Made by a program: the position numbers and the translations under genes
In this document: one piece after another, positions 59,896 through 64,000 of the stretch
Layout of the letters: every line of letters begins with the position of its first letter
How positions within the stretch are numbered: position 1 is the first letter of the stretch
The notes under the pieces: generated by a model
Told to the model about the DNA's origin: nothing
Database searches by the model: none
The model's input: the letters and a program-made list of their open reading frames with translations, nothing else
Source: Afipia sp049747295
GTDB taxonomy: Bacteria; Pseudomonadota; Alphaproteobacteria; Rhizobiales; Xanthobacteraceae
Length of the DNA: 64,000 nucleotides
Assembly (NCBI RefSeq): GCF_049747295.1
Contig: NZ_JBMHJM010000001.1
Span: forward strand, 868,001 to 932,000
Reading direction: 5' to 3'

Positions 59896-62800
59896 TCAGA
59901 ATGTGCCGGAGCTCGGCGGTGTCAGCACCAATGGCGGCGCTGGACGCGGCCTGGGTGGCGGCGGTGCACGGACAGCCCCCGGTGCAGGACGCACCGTGAT
60001 GGGCGGCGGCAGTGGCTGAACGTTCGAATTCGCAACCGATGGGTCGGGTTTCGAGACTTGCGGATTAGCTGCAGGCGGCACACTGACGCGAGGTGGCGCA
60101 GGTTTAGCGGCCGCAGGAAGCTTCCTGCGAGGATCGCGATGCGGAATCCGCACATCCGACTGCGGGAGCGGCTCTGCAGCCGGCTCCTCCCATAGATCGT
60201 CGGACTCTGGCGGCGGAGCGGTCACGCCCTGCTCGAGCTGATCAAGCCGTCGCGTTTCACGATCGATCGCCCTCATCGCCAGCCATGACGACAATGCAGC
60301 GACATCGATCGAACGCGTCATGGCATCAGGTGATCCGTTGAGATCAATCCGTATCTCCGGGCGTCCCGTGATCGGCCTTGTCGGAATGGGCGACAGTACC
60401 GCACGAATATCCGCCTGATCTGCCGCGAGGTCGTAGCCCCCCGCCACCAACACACGGCCGCGCTCGCCCTCGATCGTCGTCGTCTCAACCCGCAACCGCC
60501 CGTCCCTGATCGTGAATGGGACTTGAGCGGACGCGACCGGCAGTGCTCCGGCTGACAGCACCGGATCGACAATTCTTTTCAGGCTCTCGTCATCGAACGC
60601 CTGCCCGTTGTCGCTGGCTCGAATGCCAACCTCAAACGCGCGCGGATCCAATCCTGCAATACGTGCATCCTTCAGCGTCATTGTGCCCGCGCCCGATAAA
60701 GCGCCGGACAGCCCGGCGGCACTGCGCGCCTGGCTCGCCAGCGACATGTCCAGCGACGTCTGCCCTTGCGGCATCGCGAGGCCACGATAACGCAACGCGG
60801 TCCCATCGACGTTCGTGAGTTGCAGGCGCGCATTGATCGAGGTGCCCTGAACCGTCTGACGTGCGTCGAGAGCTACGGTCGCCTCCCCGCCGCCGATGCT
60901 ACCCTTGACGTTTTCGAGCACAAGCGACTTGCCGTCTCCTTTAACCGCCCCCTTCAAGGGCCGCAGCTCGCCGCTTCCTGGTAATGCCGCTCGCAGCGCT
61001 TCGAATGACAGTTTTCCACGCCAGCCGCGCAACAATCCGCGACCGAGCGGTTCGGATGGATCGTGGCCCGTTGCACCGAAGGCAAGCGCGGTCACGGAGG
61101 GCAGATCAAGCGTGTTCATGCCGATCTCGCCATCAATACCGGTCTCATCACCCCGCGTCAGAGTCAGATGCCCTCGAACGCGAGCGCCACCGATCGTGCT
61201 GTCAATGTCTTCGAGCTTAAACGTGGGTCCTGACATGCTCACACGCGACGTCAGGCTGGCATCGAGCGACGCCATGTTGGTGGGCTTGATATCGAACCAC
61301 GCTCCGAGATCGGCATGGCGTATAGCGACATTCAGGGCAGCCGTAGACGGCTCCGCGAGAGGATCAGCTGTTCCTTGCAGATCGCCATCGACCCCGGCGC
61401 CGGACAGCTTCGCTTTCACGCGCAATGGCGCCCGCCACACGCCGGCAACTGACGACTCGAATTTCGCCGGCCCGTCCTGTGCAGCAAGCACACCATCCAG
61501 TCCGAGCAATTTCAGCATCGATGTTGTCTGATTCGACGCGAGCGTAGTCTCGACGTTGAATTCCGTTCGCTCCAGCGACGCGGTGTCGAACGACTGCACC
61601 GCGGTGCGGGGCGGGGTCGCCGCCAACGTCATGGCGCCCTTGATCTGCGGAGAGTCGATATCCAGCACGGCACGCGCGTTCATGCGGTCGTTGCGGTCGG
61701 ATGCCTTGTCGAGGCTCGCCGACAATTTCAACCGCGCGGGCTCTGGTGTTTTCGCGAGCGCATTAAGCCGATCCGCTACAGCAGAAGAAAATGGGGCGAT
61801 GAAGCCACTGATACGATCGAGCGACGGCACGGTGGCTGCGAACGACAGTTTTCCGGTATTTCCACCTCGATCGAATGAACCGCTGCCGCTGATGGCCATG
61901 TTGTCCGCCCGGCCGATGTCCAGGCGTTCGATGGAAGCCACCTTCGGTCCATAGGACAGGCGCGCGATCACCGGGCTGACGTCCTCGCCGCCGAGTTTCG
62001 CGCGCGCGATCTCGACAGAGAGTTTCGCCTCGGACGGCCACTCAAATTGCGGACCGGCGGCCGAATTCAAAAGCGCTTTCATATCGTCGAGATCGGCAGA
62101 CGGAGATTTCACCTCCGCATCAAGCCGGGCTCCCTGGAATGCAACGCGCCCCTCCAATGGGCTGCCGTCGATATCGGCTTTCATTGCACTGATGCTGAGC
62201 TGATCTTTTCCGACGGACAGATTGCCGGATATCCCGACCGGCAACTCGCTGCGATAAGAGACAAAGCTGCGCCCCTGCAGCCAGTCCGCCAAAGTCTTCG
62301 CAGTACCTGTCCGAAGATCGAAGGGGCCGGAAAAGCCGGCATTTTCTCCCAGCGGCTTGATCGCTCCGCTGAGCGATAACCGGGTGCTGCCTGTCGACTG
62401 CAACTCGAGCTTATCGACAACCCAGGCATCCGGCCCGCCCTGAAGACTGGCAGCAAAGTTCTGGATCGAGCGCCCACCAAGAGCGATCTGCTCTGCGCTC
62501 AGCTCGATGTGGGTGGCAATCGGTAGTGGCGGCAATGCCGTTAGCAACGAGCGCGTCGCCGGGAGCAATCGCAGCGGCTCGCTATTCGCAGCATCCTTCG
62601 CCAGCAGACGGTCTGCATCAAGCTGCCGCGCAGACAGGGTCAGCCGCAACTGCGGCGATGTGCCAAAGCCAAGATCACCGCCACCGGTCAGCCGCAGCGC
62701 GCTTTCCTCAGGCCCAATCACAGCTTCGATCTGATCGAATGTCGCAGACGATGGATTGGCTTTAAGCCGCGACGAAATCTTCCACGGCAATGTGCTGTTC

Positions 62801-63537
62801 GATTTTGCATCCGCCGGCCGCGTGAGCGTCAATGCCCCCTCGAACTTCGGCACTTGCGCATCGAAGGTCAGCACGCCGTCGAGGTCCCCCGACACCGCTC
62901 GCGCGGTGTGATCCGCGGAAAAGCGCACGCGGGTGCCCTTGCCGTCGTTGGTCTGGCCGGACGAGACGCGGAACGGCATGCGCGTGCCTTGCAGGGTAAA
63001 TGCCCCCTCGCCGCGAACCACGCCGGCCAGGGCGCGGACATCCCCATTGAAAATAAGATCATCAATATGAAACGTGGTGCCGCTTGCAGCATCATTCAGG
63101 GACATCCGTCCCGTCAGGTTCAGCCGGTCGATCGTCAGCGACCCGAGACTGAATTTACCGATCGATGCGGGCCATTCGAAGCGTCCTTCCCGATCGAGGC
63201 CGAGGTCCAGTGCAAACCCGTTGAGCGACAATTCGCTCGCGCGCCAGTCACCGCGCATGAGCGAACTCAGGCTGAATTCGACATCGAGCTTATCGGCATG
63301 GACCTTGCCGGCATCGCCGTCACCGCCGACCGTGACCGATTGCAACCGTAACGTTGGTGTCGGCAGCAGCCGCGCGTCAAGCGTGCCATCCACGCGCACG
63401 GGTGCCCCCATGACGCGCGAGGCTTCGGCCTCGAACTGCGGGCGAAATTGGTTCCAGTCGATAAAAAACGGACCGATCAGCGCTGCGACCAGGGCAACGA
63501 TGAGAGCAATTGCCAGTCCGAGCAGTGTCGTCTGCAA
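59896..63537 (-). CDS. AsmA-family protein
   Basis: A 1213-residue protein from a TTG at 63537 (GAGGGAAGG immediately upstream); no ATG or GTG fits the N-terminal helix better. One N-terminal membrane anchor (LLGLAIALIVALVAALIGPFF) is followed by the AsmA signature (FIDWNQFRPQFEAEASRVMG, PVRVDGTLDARLLPTPTLRL). A very long, repetitive beta-rich body follows, with the AsmA_2-type C-terminal region (GALSGAGTMTLKDARIAGLDP). The last 120 residues are Pro-rich and disordered. Such proteins bridge the periplasm and are implicated in phospholipid movement or outer-membrane assembly. It is convergent with the RHH gene. Confidence 0.88.
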   Translation of the reverse strand: MQTTLLGLAIALIVALVAALIGPFFIDWNQFRPQFEAEASRVMGAPVRVDGTLDARLLPTPTLRLQSVTVGGDGDAGKVHADKLDVEFSLSSLMRGDWRASELSLNGFALDLGLDREGRFEWPASIGKFSLGSLTIDRLNLTGRMSLNDAASGTTFHIDDLIFNGDVRALAGVVRGEGAFTLQGTRMPFRVSSGQTNDGKGTRVRFSADHTARAVSGDLDGVLTFDAQVPKFEGALTLTRPADAKSNSTLPWKISSRLKANPSSATFDQIEAVIGPEESALRLTGGGDLGFGTSPQLRLTLSARQLDADRLLAKDAANSEPLRLLPATRSLLTALPPLPIATHIELSAEQIALGGRSIQNFAASLQGGPDAWVVDKLELQSTGSTRLSLSGAIKPLGENAGFSGPFDLRTGTAKTLADWLQGRSFVSYRSELPVGISGNLSVGKDQLSISAMKADIDGSPLEGRVAFQGARLDAEVKSPSADLDDMKALLNSAAGPQFEWPSEAKLSVEIARAKLGGEDVSPVIARLSYGPKVASIERLDIGRADNMAISGSGSFDRGGNTGKLSFAATVPSLDRISGFIAPFSSAVADRLNALAKTPEPARLKLSASLDKASDRNDRMNARAVLDIDSPQIKGAMTLAATPPRTAVQSFDTASLERTEFNVETTLASNQTTSMLKLLGLDGVLAAQDGPAKFESSVAGVWRAPLRVKAKLSGAGVDGDLQGTADPLAEPSTAALNVAIRHADLGAWFDIKPTNMASLDASLTSRVSMSGPTFKLEDIDSTIGGARVRGHLTLTRGDETGIDGEIGMNTLDLPSVTALAFGATGHDPSEPLGRGLLRGWRGKLSFEALRAALPGSGELRPLKGAVKGDGKSLVLENVKGSIGGGEATVALDARQTVQGTSINARLQLTNVDGTALRYRGLAMPQGQTSLDMSLASQARSAAGLSGALSGAGTMTLKDARIAGLDPRAFEVGIRASDNGQAFDDESLKRIVDPVLSAGALPVASAQVPFTIRDGRLRVETTTIEGERGRVLVAGGYDLAADQADIRAVLSPIPTRPITGRPEIRIDLNGSPDAMTRSIDVAALSSWLAMRAIDRETRRLDQLEQGVTAPPPESDDLWEEPAAEPLPQSDVRIPHRDPRRKLPAAAKPAPPRVSVPPAANPQVSKPDPSVANSNVQPLPPPITVRPAPGAVRAPPPPRPRPAPPLVLTPPSSGTF

Positions 63538-63735
63538 AACCTTCCCTCGGAAACACCGTTGCCGATGTGACCGCGGCAACAGCGTTACATTAGAGCCAAG
63601 TGCGGCGAAGTCACAGCGGCGTTTCGCAGCGCCCACCGGGAATTCGGTTCGTCACCGGCTCATACCTTGACGGAGGGGCCGTTTCGAATACAGAATTTCA
63701 CTTTTCCGATCTACACCCCTCGAAGGAGAGGCGTC

Positions 63736-64000
63736 ATGTCGGCGCAAGACTCGCGATCACTTGAGAGAACGGGTGCATCGCCCGATGCGATTATTTCCCA
63801 TTATGACATGGGGGAGGAATTCTTTCGGCTCGTTCTCGACGCCGATTTAAGCTATTCCTGCGCGATGTTCGAGGCTGATGAAGACCTCGCGACCGCACAA
63901 ACCCGGAAACTCGACCATCATATCGGCGCGGCCGGCGCCGCCGGGACCGCCCGTGTGCTGGACATCGGGTGCGGGTGGGGCGCCATGCTTCGGCGACTGG
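63736..64000 (+). CDS. Cyclopropane-fatty-acyl-phospholipid synthase-like protein, cut by the window edge
   Basis: The first 88 codons are present, beginning after AAGGAG. The text AIISHYDMGEEFFRLVLDAD and LSYSCAMFEADEDLATAQ, followed by RVLDIGCGWGAM (SAM motif I), matches CFA synthases and related mycolic-acid-type methyltransferases, which methylate double bonds of membrane lipids. The N-terminal domain of classical CFA synthases (about 100 residues) is absent, so this is the short SAM-domain form. Confidence 0.8.
   Translation, partial: MSAQDSRSLERTGASPDAIISHYDMGEEFFRLVLDADLSYSCAMFEADEDLATAQTRKLDHHIGAAGAAGTARVLDIGCGWGAMLRRL

Overview
The window looks like chromosome from an alphaproteobacterium of the Bradyrhizobium / Rhodopseudomonas / Afipia group (family Nitrobacteraceae). 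This is inferred from the sequence: high GC, a circularly permuted two-piece tmRNA whose tag reads ANDNYAPVAQAA, an alpha-type SspB, gene orders such as hflK-hflC-DUF2065-degP and fumC-DUF4169-RHH, and tripartite tricarboxylate and TRAP importers. No species can be named from the sequence alone.

Region 1 (1-17784, all minus strand) is one long operon for a surface polysaccharide exported by a Wzm/Wzt-type ABC transporter. It starts with a winged-helix regulator and a NusG paralogue. The export genes follow, then six SAM methyltransferases, two glycosyltransferases, an AsnB-type amidotransferase, a polysaccharide deacetylase, a UDP-GlcNAc 2-epimerase and a FemAB-acyltransferase/DegT-aminotransferase fusion. 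Most genes overlap by a few bases (ATGA or TGATG), as in a translationally coupled operon. The promoter region carries two GTTC-N7-GAAC sites. The stretch 17868-19032 holds only remnants, including a frameshifted radical-SAM-like gene.

Region 2 (19033-29322) is a reduced prophage integrated at tRNA-Lys(CTT). Its limits are a 61-bp perfect direct repeat, with a truncated but catalytically complete tyrosine integrase beside the tRNA and five copies of TGTCGGAATRG near the ends. It keeps recombination genes (RecT, YqaJ exonuclease), lysis-like genes and a free-standing DnaA domain IV protein, but no capsid, portal or terminase gene. Several genes look like deletion joints: RecT runs in frame into what resembles a tail-protein C terminus, yqaJ breaks off into the integrase, and a methyltransferase lacks its first half. 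The left third carries cargo of unknown function: a protein with a possible HEPN-like end, a 22-residue hydrophobic peptide, and a DUF4747-like/membrane-protein pair overlapping by 146 bp.

Region 3 (29479-51857) is core metabolism: a Spy/LTXXQ protein, a DctPQM TRAP transporter, leuA with a leucine-rich leader peptide, PPK2, an osmoprotectant ABC transporter, and an ilvBN-EamA-LysE-ilvC run behind a classical attenuator (promoter, Val/Ile/Leu leader peptide, terminator). Then come miaA/serB (divergent, 9 bp apart), degP, DUF2065, hflC, hflK, folA and thyA.

Region 4 (51882-64000) has tctBAC, a split chromate transporter, the tmRNA gene directly before sspB (tag RNA and the adaptor that delivers tagged proteins to ClpXP), fumC, DUF4169 and RHH proteins, a large AsmA-family protein, and the start of a cyclopropane-fatty-acid synthase-like gene.
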